Shown here in pieces: positions 22,546 to 31,036 of a stretch of 64,000 bases of DNA. This DNA comes from Fictibacillus nanhaiensis. GTDB lineage: Bacteria > Bacillota > Bacilli > Bacillales > Fictibacillaceae. The translations under genes and the position numbers were made by a program. The DNA is taken from assembly GCA_017052515.1 (NCBI GenBank), contig JAFHKR010000038.1, positions 806,001 to 870,000 of the forward strand, in the 5' to 3' direction. The stretch's first letter is position 1; the number at the start of each line of letters is the position of its first letter. The notes beneath the pieces are model-generated. The model was not told where the DNA came from. It saw nothing but the letters and a program-made list of their open reading frames with translations, and did no database searches.

Positions 22546-23247
22546 ATGAATGATAGTTTATACATACGCATTGAAGCTGGGGATCCTTATGACACAGGGA
22601 GCCTTATGCCATTGAAACCTGAAGGAGAAGCACTCGTCTTCGGACGCTCTTCTCAAACGAACGAAACAGATGTGTCATTTATTAGCCCTTATGTATCTAG
22701 AAAGCATGCAGAGATTTACATGCAAGACGGGCAAACTTTTATTCGAGATCTAGACTCAAAGCACGGAACGGCGCTCAATAATCAGTTGCTCGAGCCACAT
22801 ATGCCAAAACAGCTGCAATCTGGAGATGTGATCAGCTTGGCGAAGGGAGTTATCCTTTTAACCTACCTGAACACTCAAGAAGATCAATCGGACCTTACGA
22901 TGGAATTCACTTCACCCATACAACCTGCAGAAACACAGATCACGAGTGGGTTGCACATCATTCCTGAACGACGCCAGATCTCGATTGATGGCGAGCCATT
23001 ATTTCTGTCAGGAAAACATACAGACCTACTTGTCTTTTTGTATCGTAAAAAGAATCAGGCTGTCAGCAGTGACGAAATAAAGATTCAAATATGGCCAGAG
23101 AGAATGGTCGCTGGTTCGAACGACATCCCTGACGTTGGAAACGATGAGATCAATGCACTTGTCTACCGTCTCAGAAAGAAGCTTGGTCCATACGGAGATT
23201 CGATCGTTACCGTTCCTCGTTATGGATACATGCTGCAGATTAACTAA
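22546..23247 (+). CDS. FHA domain-winged helix (OmpR-type) regulator
   Basis: The 233-residue protein joins an N-terminal forkhead-associated domain (about residues 30-105; GRSS, ISPYVSRKHAEIY, DLDSKHGTALNN), which binds phosphothreonine peptides, to a C-terminal Trans_reg_C winged helix (about 140-232; SGKHTDLLVFLYRKKNQAVSSDEI, INALVYRLRKKLGP, TVPRYGYML). There is no receiver domain, so the signal may come through Ser/Thr kinases such as PrkC; this is inference. GGGGGA at 22533-22538 supports the ATG at 22546. Followed by its own terminator, so it is a single-gene unit. Confidence 0.85.
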   Translation: MNDSLYIRIEAGDPYDTGSLMPLKPEGEALVFGRSSQTNETDVSFISPYVSRKHAEIYMQDGQTFIRDLDSKHGTALNNQLLEPHMPKQLQSGDVISLAKGVILLTYLNTQEDQSDLTMEFTSPIQPAETQITSGLHIIPERRQISIDGEPLFLSGKHTDLLVFLYRKKNQAVSSDEIKIQIWPERMVAGSNDIPDVGNDEINALVYRLRKKLGPYGDSIVTVPRYGYMLQIN

Positions 23248-23262
23248 ATAAGAATTCCAAGA

Positions 23263-23300
23263 GCCTGTTAGAACACAATCGTTCTAACAGCTTTTTTTAT
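23263..23300 (+). terminator. terminator after the FHA regulator gene
   Basis: CTGTTAGAAC and GTTCTAACAG form a perfect 10-bp stem with a 6-nt loop, followed by C and seven T. Confidence 0.92.
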
Positions 23301-23463
23301 TATAAAAAACACAATCTAATTATCTGAAACTTATCATTTTCGTATGAGGAAAGAGTCATGATAAATCCATTTTAGACTAGACAAAAAGAGAGTAAATTAA
23401 ACAAAAGGAAAAAACTCCTTTTTAACTTAGTTGTTTCTTTCAAATAGGTGTGGTGAAGAAGTA

Positions 23464-23718
23464 ATGAGGGTAGAGGAAACTAGACGGGATCGAAGAGGAA
23501 GATCATTTCGGTTTCGATTAATCCGAGCATTTATCATTCTATTATTTACGATTCTATATATTCGAACCTATGACCTACAGATTACAAATGGTGAAAAAGC
23601 TCGTTTGAAATCTGAGACTTATGAAGATGTTGTGATCAAAAAATCCATTTTCAATGATAACTACTACTCGTCAAAAAAAGACACACCACTAGAAACAGAC
23701 ATAAAACATAACAAGTAA
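23464..23718 (+). CDS. small single-span membrane protein, resembles a class B PBP N-terminus
   Basis: The 84-residue product has a basic N-terminus (ETRRDRRGRSFRFRLIR), one hydrophobic span (AFIILLFTILYIRTY) and a short outer tail with LQITNGEKARLKSE. Basic tail, span and LQI..G recall the membrane anchor of class B penicillin-binding proteins, but there is no pedestal or transpeptidase domain. It could be a remnant, a membrane-anchored regulator or an unrelated protein. The ribosome site (GGTGAAGAAG) is weak, which lowers confidence in translation. Confidence 0.5.
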   Translation: MRVEETRRDRRGRSFRFRLIRAFIILLFTILYIRTYDLQITNGEKARLKSETYEDVVIKKSIFNDNYYSSKKDTPLETDIKHNK

Positions 23719-23769
23719 CAGTAAAATGAAAATGGGGGATGTCCCCATTATTACGAAGAGGGGATGTTT

Positions 23770-24102
23770 ATGATGCAACCACTTAAACAAGAATCTTCGG
23801 ATGGTGCAGAAAACAAACTGGAAAAATTGAATCCGATCAGCTTTATTGGAAAAGTGAAAGAAACCAATGGCCAAGTATTTACCATCTCTCATAAAAAAAC
23901 ATTGATGAAAGTAAAACTGGACGCTCAAACAGAGCTGCTCGATGGTGATAAGACGCTAGACATCGCACCAGACGAAGCCGTGCAGCCAGGAGCTACCGTG
24001 CAAGTAGTAGGGATGTTGAACAAAAGACTGAATGTCATTAGAGCGGTTCGCCTCTATATTTTTCATAAAGAATTTGATATCAACTATTCAGGAACAAATT
24101 AA
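23770..24102 (+). CDS. small protein with a beta-rich, possibly OB-like domain, unknown function
   Basis: The product of about 110 residues begins with a polar segment. It then shows alternating hydrophobic strands (SFIGKVKETNGQVFTISH, KTLMKVKLDAQTELL, GATVQVVGMLNKRLNVIRAVRLYIF) that suggest a small beta-barrel such as an OB fold. There is no signal peptide and there are no cysteines. AAGAGGGG precedes two adjacent ATGs, at 23770 and 23773. It follows the 84-residue gene by 51 bp and precedes secG. I do not recognise the family. Confidence 0.6.
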   Translation: MMQPLKQESSDGAENKLEKLNPISFIGKVKETNGQVFTISHKKTLMKVKLDAQTELLDGDKTLDIAPDEAVQPGATVQVVGMLNKRLNVIRAVRLYIFHKEFDINYSGTN

Positions 24103-24191
24103 TGAAGGTTCTGAAAAAAGCTTTGCCTCGTCCCTTCAAGTTATGGTACATTTAGGGTAATGTAACGTGGAACGGTGGAGGTGTAACATAC

Positions 24192-24431
24192 ATGCTAACA
24201 GCAGCAAAAATCCTTCTTATTTTAGTATCAGTCGCATTAATCGTTGTCGTTGTTCTTCAATCAGGTCGTTCGGCAGGATTATCAGGTGCGATTACAGGTG
24301 GAGCTGAACAGCTTTTTGGAAAACAAAAAGCACGTGGAATCGACGCATTGCTAAGTAAGTTAACGATCATTCTTGCAGTGTTGTTCTTCATTCTAACGAT
24401 ATCAGTAGCATACTTTATTCCGATGAACTAA
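24192..24431 (+). CDS. secG: protein translocase subunit SecG
   Basis: A 79-residue SecG, the small accessory subunit of the SecYEG channel. It has two membrane spans (about residues 5-22 and 57-76) flanking the conserved loop [38 protein letters not shown] lies upstream of the ATG. It heads the secG-est-rnr-smpB-ssrA neighbourhood known from Bacillus, although a terminator separates it from the following esterase. Confidence 0.95.
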   Translation: MLTAAKILLILVSVALIVVVVLQSGRSAGLSGAITGGAEQLFGKQKARGIDALLSKLTIILAVLFFILTISVAYFIPMN

Positions 24432-24443
24432 AGAACCGTCAAA

Positions 24444-24480
24444 AACAACAAGTGGTGAATGCCGCTTGTTGTTTTTTTTA
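24444..24480 (+). terminator. terminator after secG
   Basis: AACAACAAG(TGG) and (CCG)CTTGTTGTT form a stem of 9-11 bp followed by a T-run. Confidence 0.9.
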
Positions 24481-24576
24481 GTCTATAGAAACGCCGCATA
24501 ACCTTTATGAGAGTGGAATGTGATATGATTTGTTACGAGGATAAAAGGGTAACCTATAGACAAAAAAGGTGGTAGC

Positions 24577-25266
24577 ATGATCGGTTGTCTTTGTTTGCAT
24601 GGGTTCACAGGAGGACCTTATGAGATCGAGCCAATTACAGAATATCTTGAGCAACATACAGATTGGTTGTTATCTGTGCCCACATATCCTGGTCACGGAA
24701 CTGAGCTCTCATTAAGAGGTAGAACACATACAGAATGGCTTCAAGAAGCTGAAAGTGCCTATTTGGAGCTACGTGAAAAAGTTGAACAGATCTATATTGT
24801 CGGCTTCTCAATGGGCGGCATGATCGCGGGTTATCTTGCTTCCAAATATGGGTGCGACAAATTGATTCTGTTGAACGCAAGCGCCTACTATCTTAACCCC
24901 GCACAGATGATTAAAGATGTTGCCAATATGATGGTCTCTGGGCTTAACGGTCAACTAAGAGATCATGAATTATATAAAAGGTATCGAAAAAAGTTCCTTG
25001 ATACACCTTTCAGTGCGACGAGAGAATTTCAGAAGCTTGTAAGGTTGATCAAACCTGAATTTTCACAAGTCTCAGCGCCAACTTTGATCGTTCAAGGGGA
25101 ATGTGACGGACTTGTTCCGAGAAGAAGTGCAGAATATTTGTACAAAGCAATAGCAGCATCTAACAAACGTCTTTGTTATTTTAAAGAATCAAAGCACATG
25201 ATCTGTCATGATGTAGAGAAAGAAGAACTAATTCAAGAAGTTTATCAATTTTTAACGAATGAATAG
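24577..25266 (+). CDS. alpha/beta hydrolase, carboxylesterase-like
   Basis: A 229-residue alpha/beta hydrolase. The nucleophile Ser78 lies in GFSMGG, the oxyanion motif HGFTGGP is at residues 8-14, the acid is probably Asp in ECDGLVP and the catalytic His is in SKHMICHD. It resembles the Est30/YvaK monoacylglycerol esterase next to it but is clearly divergent, so this looks like an old tandem duplication or a second family member. AAAAAGGTGG precedes the ATG. The gap to the second esterase is 12 bp, so they are co-transcribed. Confidence 0.85.
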   Translation: MIGCLCLHGFTGGPYEIEPITEYLEQHTDWLLSVPTYPGHGTELSLRGRTHTEWLQEAESAYLELREKVEQIYIVGFSMGGMIAGYLASKYGCDKLILLNASAYYLNPAQMIKDVANMMVSGLNGQLRDHELYKRYRKKFLDTPFSATREFQKLVRLIKPEFSQVSAPTLIVQGECDGLVPRRSAEYLYKAIAASNKRLCYFKESKHMICHDVEKEELIQEVYQFLTNE

Positions 25267-25278
25267 GAGAGAGACAAC

Positions 25279-26025
25279 ATGAAAATCGCAGCACCAAAAC
25301 CGTTTTTCTTTGAAGGAGGAAAGCGGGCAGTCTTAATGCTACACGGGTTCACGGGCAGTTCAGCCGATGTACGAATGATGGGGAGATTTCTGCAAAAGAA
25401 AGGCTATACATGTCACGCTCCTCAGTATAAAGGACATGCCGTTCCTCCTGAAGAATTAGTACACACAGGACCCAAAGACTGGTGGGAAGATGTGATTGGC
25501 GGCTACAATCATCTAAAAGAAAAAGGCTACGACGAGATTGCCGTGTGTGGTCTTTCGTTAGGTGGAGTGTTCTCATTAAAACTGGCCACAGAACATCCTG
25601 TAAAAGCTGTAATTCCAATGTGCGCACCCATGTCCATCAAGAGTGAAGAAGTGATGTATAAAGGGGTTTGTGCGTACGCTGAAGAATATAAAAAGCGTGA
25701 ACAGAAAACACCAGAACAGATAGAGCAAGAGATGGAAGAATTCAAAAAAACACCGATGAATACGTTAAAAGCTCTTCAAGATCTTATTCAAAGTGTAAGA
25801 AAATCAGTAGATCTCGTATACGCACCTACGTTTGTTGTGCAGGCTAGAAATGATGAAATGATTAACACGGATTCTGCAAATATTATTTATAATGAAGTAG
25901 AAAGTGAAACGAAAGATTTAAAGTGGTATGAAAACTCATCACATGTAATTACATTAGACAAGGAAAAAGAAAAGCTGCATGAAGATGTATATGCTTTCTT
26001 AGAAGACCTAGATTGGTCAGAATAG
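25279..26025 (+). CDS. est: carboxylesterase Est (YvaK-like)
   Basis: A 248-residue carboxylesterase closely matching the Est30 type by length and motifs: [12 protein letters not shown] near residue 21, nucleophile Ser93 in CGLSLGG, and the C-terminal [10 protein letters not shown] with the catalytic His. It hydrolyses short- and medium-chain acyl esters and monoacylglycerols in the cytoplasm. AGGAGAGAG precedes the ATG. It lies between its paralog and rnr, as yvaK lies before rnr in B. subtilis. Confidence 0.93.
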   Translation: MKIAAPKPFFFEGGKRAVLMLHGFTGSSADVRMMGRFLQKKGYTCHAPQYKGHAVPPEELVHTGPKDWWEDVIGGYNHLKEKGYDEIAVCGLSLGGVFSLKLATEHPVKAVIPMCAPMSIKSEEVMYKGVCAYAEEYKKREQKTPEQIEQEMEEFKKTPMNTLKALQDLIQSVRKSVDLVYAPTFVVQARNDEMINTDSANIIYNEVESETKDLKWYENSSHVITLDKEKEKLHEDVYAFLEDLDWSE

Positions 26026-26056
26026 AACCTTTTTTCCTTAAAAAGGAGGTCAGTTT

Positions 26057-28375
26057 TTGGATAAACTGCAAATACTCCAGCTCATGAAAGAATCGGAAAA
26101 ACCGATGACAGTCACAGAGATTGAAGAAGCTCTTCAACTTCCTGACGCTGAAGCTTTCAAGAAACTGGTTTTAACACTTAACGAATTAGAAGATGAAGGA
26201 TCTGTCGTCCGAACACGTACGAACCGTTATGGATTGCCTGAAAAGATGAGCCTAATTAAAGGCCGCGTTCAAGGGCATGCAAAAGGCTTTGCGTTCCTTA
26301 TCCCGGAAGACTCTGAACAAAAAGATGTGTATATCTCACAATCTGATATGAATGGTGCGATGAGTGGCGACACGGTCCTCGTACGCTTAAATCAAACCTC
26401 TTCAGGATCACGCCCAGAGGGTACGATCATTCGTATTTTAGAACGAGGCGTAACAGAGGTCGTTGGAACGTTCCAAGAAAGCCGTAAATTCGGTTTTGTT
26501 GTTGCTGATGATAAACGGATCCCGAATGACATCTTTATTCCTGCAGACGGCGTTAACGGCGCTGTAGAAGGACATAAGGTTCTAGTGAAAATCACAAAAT
26601 ACCCTGAGGGCAGAAACAGTGCCGAAGGAGAGATCATTCACATCATCGGACACAAGAATGATCCAGGTGTAGATATCATCTCTGTTATCTTTAAACATGG
26701 ACTGCCAAGAGAGTTTCCGGTTGAGGCACTTGAGCAAGCTCATAATACGCCAGATGAGATCGATCCAAAAGATATTGAAGGACGTCGCGATCTTCGTAAC
26801 GAAACCATCGTAACGATTGATGGAGCGGACGCGAAAGACTTGGATGATGCGGTTCATGTGATCAAGCTTCCGAATGGCCATTATAAGCTTGGCGTACATA
26901 TCGCAGATGTGACACACTATGTAACCGAAGATTCTCCCATTGATAAAGAAGCGCAAGAGCGTGGTACGAGTGTGTACTTAGTCGATCGTGTCATCCCGAT
27001 GATTCCACATCGTCTATCAAACGGGATCTGTTCCTTGAACCCGAAAGTAGACCGCTTGACGATCTCTTGTGAGATGGAGATCAACCATGATGGTGAAGTC
27101 ATCAAACACGAAATCTTCCCAAGTGTAATCAAAACAACAGAACGAATGACGTATACAGATGTTCGTAAAATTTTGCAGGATGAAGACGAAGCGGTTAACA
27201 AGAAATACGAGTCACTCATCCCTTTCTTTCAATTAATGGGAGAGCTTGCGGAAATTCTACGCAAAAAACGCTTTGCACGTGGTGCGATTGATTTTGATTT
27301 CTCAGAAGCAAAAGTACTTGTTGACGAGAACAGCGATCCACAAGATGTTGTTCTACGTGAACGTTCTGTTGCTGAAAAATTGATCGAAGAATTTATGCTA
27401 TGTGCCAACGAAACTGTTGCTCAACATTTTCATGAGCTCGAGCTTCCGTTCATGTACCGAATCCATGAAGATCCGGATGAAGGCAAATTAGAGCGTTTCT
27501 TAGAGTTTATCGGTATGTTTGGATATGCGTTAAAAGGAACCGCGAGCGACATTCACCCCCGCAGCCTTCAACAGCTTTTGGAGACGGTAAAAGGCGAGCC
27601 AGAGGAAATGGTGATTAGCAAAATCATGCTTCGGTCCATGAAGCAAGCGAAGTACGATCATATGTCACTTGGTCACTACGGATTAGCGACAGAATTCTAT
27701 ACGCATTTCACGTCACCGATCCGTCGTTACCCAGACTTAATCGTGCATCGCCTCATCCGTACGTATCTGTTTAAAAAAGACACAGGACCAAAAACTGTCA
27801 GTCATTGGAAAGCAGAACTTCCTGGAATTGCTAAGCATTCATCAGCGATGGAACGCCGTGCTGTTGATGCAGAACGTGAGACGGATGAACTGAAAAAATC
27901 ACAGTTCATGCTCGATAAGATCGGGGAAGAGTTTGATGGCGTGATAAGCTCTGTTACAAACTTTGGATTGTTCGTTGAACTTCCAAATACGATTGAAGGT
28001 CTCGTACATGTTAGCTACCTAACAGACGACTACTACCGATTTGATGAGAAATTTATGGCGATGATCGGAGAGCGAACAGGCAACGTGTTCCGAATCGGTG
28101 ATGAGATTTCCATTCGTGTTGCGAACGTGAATGTAGATGAGCGCGCGATCGATTTTGAAATCGTCGGAATGAAAGGAACACCTCGTAAACGTTTCAAAGA
28201 TCGTCAAAAAGTCATCGATATTGGAGATACACCAAAACGCGGACGAGGAAGAAGAAGCAAGAACCGCACGAGTGAATCAGAGCGTTCAAGCGGCCCTCAG
28301 GATTCAAAGAAAGGGAAGAAGAAACCTTTCTACAAACCAGTAGCTAAGAAAAAAGGCAAGAAAAAGAAGAAATAA
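26057..28375 (+). CDS. rnr: ribonuclease R
   Basis: A 772-residue 3'-to-5' exoribonuclease of the RNB family. In order: N-terminal helix-turn-helix-like segment, two cold-shock domains (about 60-210), the RNB catalytic core (about 245-580) with [15 protein letters not shown] carrying the metal-binding aspartates, an S1 domain (about 620-705; [19 protein letters not shown]) and a lysine-rich tail. It degrades structured RNA and works with tmRNA-SmpB to clear non-stop messages, fitting its place beside smpB and ssrA. The start is TTG, with AAAGGAGGTC 7 bp upstream. Confidence 0.97.
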   Translation: MDKLQILQLMKESEKPMTVTEIEEALQLPDAEAFKKLVLTLNELEDEGSVVRTRTNRYGLPEKMSLIKGRVQGHAKGFAFLIPEDSEQKDVYISQSDMNGAMSGDTVLVRLNQTSSGSRPEGTIIRILERGVTEVVGTFQESRKFGFVVADDKRIPNDIFIPADGVNGAVEGHKVLVKITKYPEGRNSAEGEIIHIIGHKNDPGVDIISVIFKHGLPREFPVEALEQAHNTPDEIDPKDIEGRRDLRNETIVTIDGADAKDLDDAVHVIKLPNGHYKLGVHIADVTHYVTEDSPIDKEAQERGTSVYLVDRVIPMIPHRLSNGICSLNPKVDRLTISCEMEINHDGEVIKHEIFPSVIKTTERMTYTDVRKILQDEDEAVNKKYESLIPFFQLMGELAEILRKKRFARGAIDFDFSEAKVLVDENSDPQDVVLRERSVAEKLIEEFMLCANETVAQHFHELELPFMYRIHEDPDEGKLERFLEFIGMFGYALKGTASDIHPRSLQQLLETVKGEPEEMVISKIMLRSMKQAKYDHMSLGHYGLATEFYTHFTSPIRRYPDLIVHRLIRTYLFKKDTGPKTVSHWKAELPGIAKHSSAMERRAVDAERETDELKKSQFMLDKIGEEFDGVISSVTNFGLFVELPNTIEGLVHVSYLTDDYYRFDEKFMAMIGERTGNVFRIGDEISIRVANVNVDERAIDFEIVGMKGTPRKRFKDRQKVIDIGDTPKRGRGRRSKNRTSESERSSGPQDSKKGKKKPFYKPVAKKKGKKKKK

Positions 28376-28388
28376 GGAGCATGTTCAG

Positions 28389-28419
28389 TCAAGGTTCACC
28401 TTCGGTGGTGAACCTTGAC
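28389..28419 (+). terminator. hairpin between rnr and smpB
   Basis: GTCAAGGTTCACC pairs with GGTGAACCTTGAC around a short loop. A strong T-run is missing, so it may pause or protect RNA rather than end transcription. Its 3' arm overlaps the smpB -35 box. Confidence 0.6.
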
Positions 28420-28443
28420 GTTATTTGACCATATTGCTATAAT
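28415..28443 (+). promoter_or_regulatory. smpB promoter
   Basis: TTGACG (28415-28420), a 17-bp spacer and a perfect TATAAT (28438-28443). Confidence 0.8.
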
Positions 28444-28479
28444 TAAACTTCACTTGCTGTGGGGAGGATTGAGTTTTAC

Positions 28480-28947
28480 ATGCCAAAAGGAGAAGGGAAA
28501 GTCGTCGCACAGAATAAGAAAGCGCGGCACGATTACCACGTCGAAGAAACATTTGAAGCAGGAATTGTCCTTCAGGGCACGGAGATCAAATCCATTCGCG
28601 CAGGCAGGGCAAATTTAAAGGATTCTTTCGCACGTGTGCAAAATGGCGAGTTGTTTCTACACAACATGCACATCAGCACATACGAGCAAGGAAACCGGTA
28701 CAACCATGATCCACTTCGTACGCGCAAGCTGCTTTTACACCGCAAAGAGATCAACAAGCTATTAGGTGCAACAAAAGAACAAGGATATTCCATCGTTCCT
28801 TTGAAAATGTATTTGAAGAATGGTTTTGCGAAGCTTTTGATCGGACTGGCAAAAGGTAAAAAGCATTACGACAAGCGTGACGATCTGAAGAAAAAGGATG
28901 CAAAGCGAGAGATCGAACGTGCATTCCGAGATCGCCAAAAAGCTTAA
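28480..28947 (+). CDS. smpB: SsrA-binding protein SmpB
   Basis: A 155-residue beta-barrel protein that binds the tRNA-like domain of tmRNA and delivers it to stalled ribosomes. Family segments [21 protein letters not shown] and [12 protein letters not shown]-type ([16 protein letters not shown]) are present. The basic tail ([27 protein letters not shown]) is the part that enters the mRNA channel. An in-frame start at 28459 would precede the ribosome site; GGGGAGG at 28460-28466 serves the ATG at 28480, giving the family N-terminus MPKGEGK. Its partner RNA is the next gene. Confidence 0.96.
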   Translation: MPKGEGKVVAQNKKARHDYHVEETFEAGIVLQGTEIKSIRAGRANLKDSFARVQNGELFLHNMHISTYEQGNRYNHDPLRTRKLLLHRKEINKLLGATKEQGYSIVPLKMYLKNGFAKLLIGLAKGKKHYDKRDDLKKKDAKREIERAFRDRQKA

Positions 28948-28973
28948 TTGGTTCCTTTTACAGGATGTTACAA

Positions 28974-29002
28974 TTGAGACGATGAAGCAAAAATGTTATA
29001 CT
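28974..29002 (+). promoter_or_regulatory. ssrA promoter
   Basis: TTGAGA (28974-28979), a 17-bp spacer and TATACT (28997-29002) would start transcription near 29009, leaving an 80-nt precursor leader to be trimmed to the mature 5' end at 29088. Confidence 0.75.
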
Positions 29003-29087
29003 GAGTACACAAGTGAATAGAAGCGATTGAGCTTTTATCTCTTTCCGAGGTTCGGCGGAATTAATTTTCTGCTTACCATTTTATAAT

Positions 29088-29723
29088 GGGGACGTTACGG
29101 ATTCGACAGGGGTAGTTTGAGCTTAAGTTGCGAGTCGAGGGGGTCGGCCTCGTTAAAACGCCACAGCCAATAACTGGCAAACAAAACAACAACTTAGCTT
29201 TAGCTGCGTAATAGCACTTTAGCTGTTCCTCCCTCCATCGCCCATGTGGTAGGGTAAGGGACTCACTCTTAGTGGGCTACGCTGGTTGTCCTCCGCCTGA
29301 GGACGAAGGAAGAGAATAATCAGGCTAGCGGTCCAGGCGCCTGTCGGCTGGCAGACGGATCCGCGAAACGCGAATAAACCGACTACACTCGTAGAAGCTT
29401 AAGTGCCAATATCTTTGGACGTGGGTTCGATTAATAATTAGTCGCCTTATGTGGTAACACATAAGTGATAATTCGGCTTTATCGGTGAAACCTAACCAAC
29501 GTTTATCGTTGCAAGGCAATGCCGAGCGGTATGTGGAGCAATCCAACAGCCGTGTATCGACTTATAGGCTGCCATTCTTGGTAGTACTAGGATACGAAAT
29601 TCTGCTTGGACTCAAGTAAATTTATATTTCGTATAATACGCCGAAGGACCTGATTCTTCAGGTTCAAGATATAGTCAGTGCCATGACGAAAGCATGGAAT
29701 AACATGTCCCACCGTCTCCACCA
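29088..29723 (+). ncRNA. ssrA: tmRNA, split by a group I intron
   Basis: The 5' end GGGGACG pairs with CGTCTCC next to an encoded ACCA, forming the tRNA-like acceptor stem. The reading frame is GGC AAA CAA AAC AAC AAC TTA GCT TTA GCT GCG TAA (29176-29211), giving the tag A-GKQNNNLALAA with alanine from the charged tmRNA; the hydrophobic LALAA end is the ClpXP degron. Exon 1 runs 29088-29431 and exon 2 29707-29723. Joined, they restore the T-arm GTGGG-TTCGATT-CCCAC and a 361-nt RNA, the usual size. Without splicing the T-loop is broken, so splicing should be essential for trans-translation. Confidence 0.95.
29432..29706 (+). mobile_element. group I intron in the tmRNA T-loop (275 nt, no ORF)
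   Basis: The 5' exon ends in T and the intron ends in G, as group I splicing requires. The 5' exon CGAT (29428-29431) pairs with the internal guide GTCG (29441-29444), with the conserved U-G wobble at the splice site (P1). P2 is an 8-bp CTTATGTG-GTAA-CACATAAG hairpin. AATGCCGAGC resembles the Q element; GGACT pairs with the AAGATATAGTC-like S element (P7); ACCTGA-TTCT-TCAGGT fits P8 and CCATG/CATGG fits P9. No homing endonuclease is encoded. Group I introns are known in some bacterial tmRNA genes, as I recall in Clostridium botulinum; subclass assignment needs covariance models. Confidence 0.92.
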
Positions 29724-29739
29724 TACATAGGTGGATAAC

Positions 29740-29770
29740 AGGACTCACCATCAGGGTGAGTCCTTTTTTG
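29740..29770 (+). terminator. terminator after ssrA
   Basis: AGGACTCACC-ATCA-GGGTGAGTCCT forms a near-perfect stem followed by a T-run. Confidence 0.93.
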
Positions 29771-29789
29771 TATGCTAAATTTGGGCAAA

Positions 29790-29910
29790 TGTCGATATAA
29801 TTTGATTTTCGCCGATATATTTGAATTCTTGCCGATATAATGCAAAAGTTGCCGATAAAATACTTATTCTTGCCGATATATTAAAAAAGTTGTCGATATC
29901 TAATTTCTTT
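29790..29910 (+). repeat. 20-bp-period tandem array B
   Basis: Six units begin TG(C/T)CGATATA followed by about ten variable, AT-rich bases. The steps are 20, 20, 20, 21 and 20 bp. The layout (GAT core, 20-bp step, no spacers) matches array A, although the base sequence differs. It lies between the ssrA terminator and the NERD gene. Confidence 0.88.
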
Positions 29911-29979
29911 AAAGGATTTTGCTACCAGACAAAAGAACTAAAGAACTATTAATAATATAAATACGAAAGGAGTACAATT

Positions 29980-30960
29980 TTGATCGTTAAAAAACGAATA
30001 AAGCCGTTGAAGTTATTTAAGTTTGAGGCACTATTTAGACGACTTGATCTTGATCATCCCAAAAGACAAATTGCTTCTGAAACATATGCAAAAAGTTTGG
30101 CTGGATATCGTGGTGAGCGTTCATTAGATTTTCCGCTAAGTTTTTTACCCGAACAGAAGTACCATGTACTCCATGACCTTCGTCTTTATGATGGTTCACA
30201 TTACTTCCAGATTGATTGCCTTCTGTTATCCTCAAATCTCATAATTATCATCGAAGTGAAGAACATAACTGGAACACTTATTTTTGACTCAACATTTAAC
30301 CAGTTGATCAGGATCAATGATAATAAGGATGAACGAGCGTTCAGCAGTCCAATCATTCAAGTAAATAGACATGTAGAGCAACTTCAAAAGTGGCTTAAGC
30401 TTCAAAAGTTCCCCGCGATGCCTATAGAGCCGCTTGTAATCATAGGAAATGATAAATCCGTAATTAAGTCCACTGAAAAAGGTAAATCACAAACCCTCTC
30501 CCAATTCGTATTACCCTACTATGTTTTGCCTGATAAAATAAAAGAACTTGAGGTCAGGCACACAACTTATCTCCTTACAAAGGAATCTCAACATACTCTT
30601 TCTAAACAACTCCAAATACAACATCATCCACTAAAGTTCAATATTCTTCAGCATTTTCAAATCTCAGAAAGTGATTTGATAAAAGGTATACAGTGTACGA
30701 ACTGTAAATTTTATAGCATGCACAGAACGTTTGGAACATGGGCTTGTGATAGATGTATGACGACTTCCAAGAAGGCTCATATGCAAGCCTTACGTGACTA
30801 TTACTTGTTAATAGGAACCACTATAAATAATCGGCAAATGAATGATTTCCTCCAAATCTGTTCACCTCATATAACGAAACACCTTTTAAATTCATTATGT
30901 TCTATAACAATTGGAACTAATAAAGGCAGAAAATATGTCCTATCCTTCGCTTTTGAATAA
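29980..30960 (+). CDS. NERD-domain protein with zinc-ribbon-like C-terminus
   Basis: A 326-residue protein. Residues 41-160 form a nuclease-related domain: GYRGERSLD, then Asp79 (FQID), Glu92 and Lys94 (IEVKN) in a PD-(D/E)xK arrangement. Cys239, Cys242, Cys256 and Cys259 form a CxxC-13-CxxC zinc-ribbon-like motif. NERD proteins are suspected to process nucleic acids, but the activity of most is unproven. The start is TTG, with AAAGGAG 7 bp upstream. It is AT-rich relative to neighbours and stands alone beside the intron-bearing ssrA, which may mark an accessory gene. Confidence 0.82.
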   Translation: MIVKKRIKPLKLFKFEALFRRLDLDHPKRQIASETYAKSLAGYRGERSLDFPLSFLPEQKYHVLHDLRLYDGSHYFQIDCLLLSSNLIIIIEVKNITGTLIFDSTFNQLIRINDNKDERAFSSPIIQVNRHVEQLQKWLKLQKFPAMPIEPLVIIGNDKSVIKSTEKGKSQTLSQFVLPYYVLPDKIKELEVRHTTYLLTKESQHTLSKQLQIQHHPLKFNILQHFQISESDLIKGIQCTNCKFYSMHRTFGTWACDRCMTTSKKAHMQALRDYYLLIGTTINNRQMNDFLQICSPHITKHLLNSLCSITIGTNKGRKYVLSFAFE

Positions 30961-31036
30961 TTTTATTTTCCTTCTAAAAAAGAACGTATTCAAACCGTAT
31001 ATTTTCCCCATCCTATAAAATAGGAAGGTGAGAAAT

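Noticed and set aside
29325-29546. Minus-strand open frame across ssrA and the intron
   Set aside because: It is antisense to a structured RNA and lacks a ribosome site and protein-like composition.
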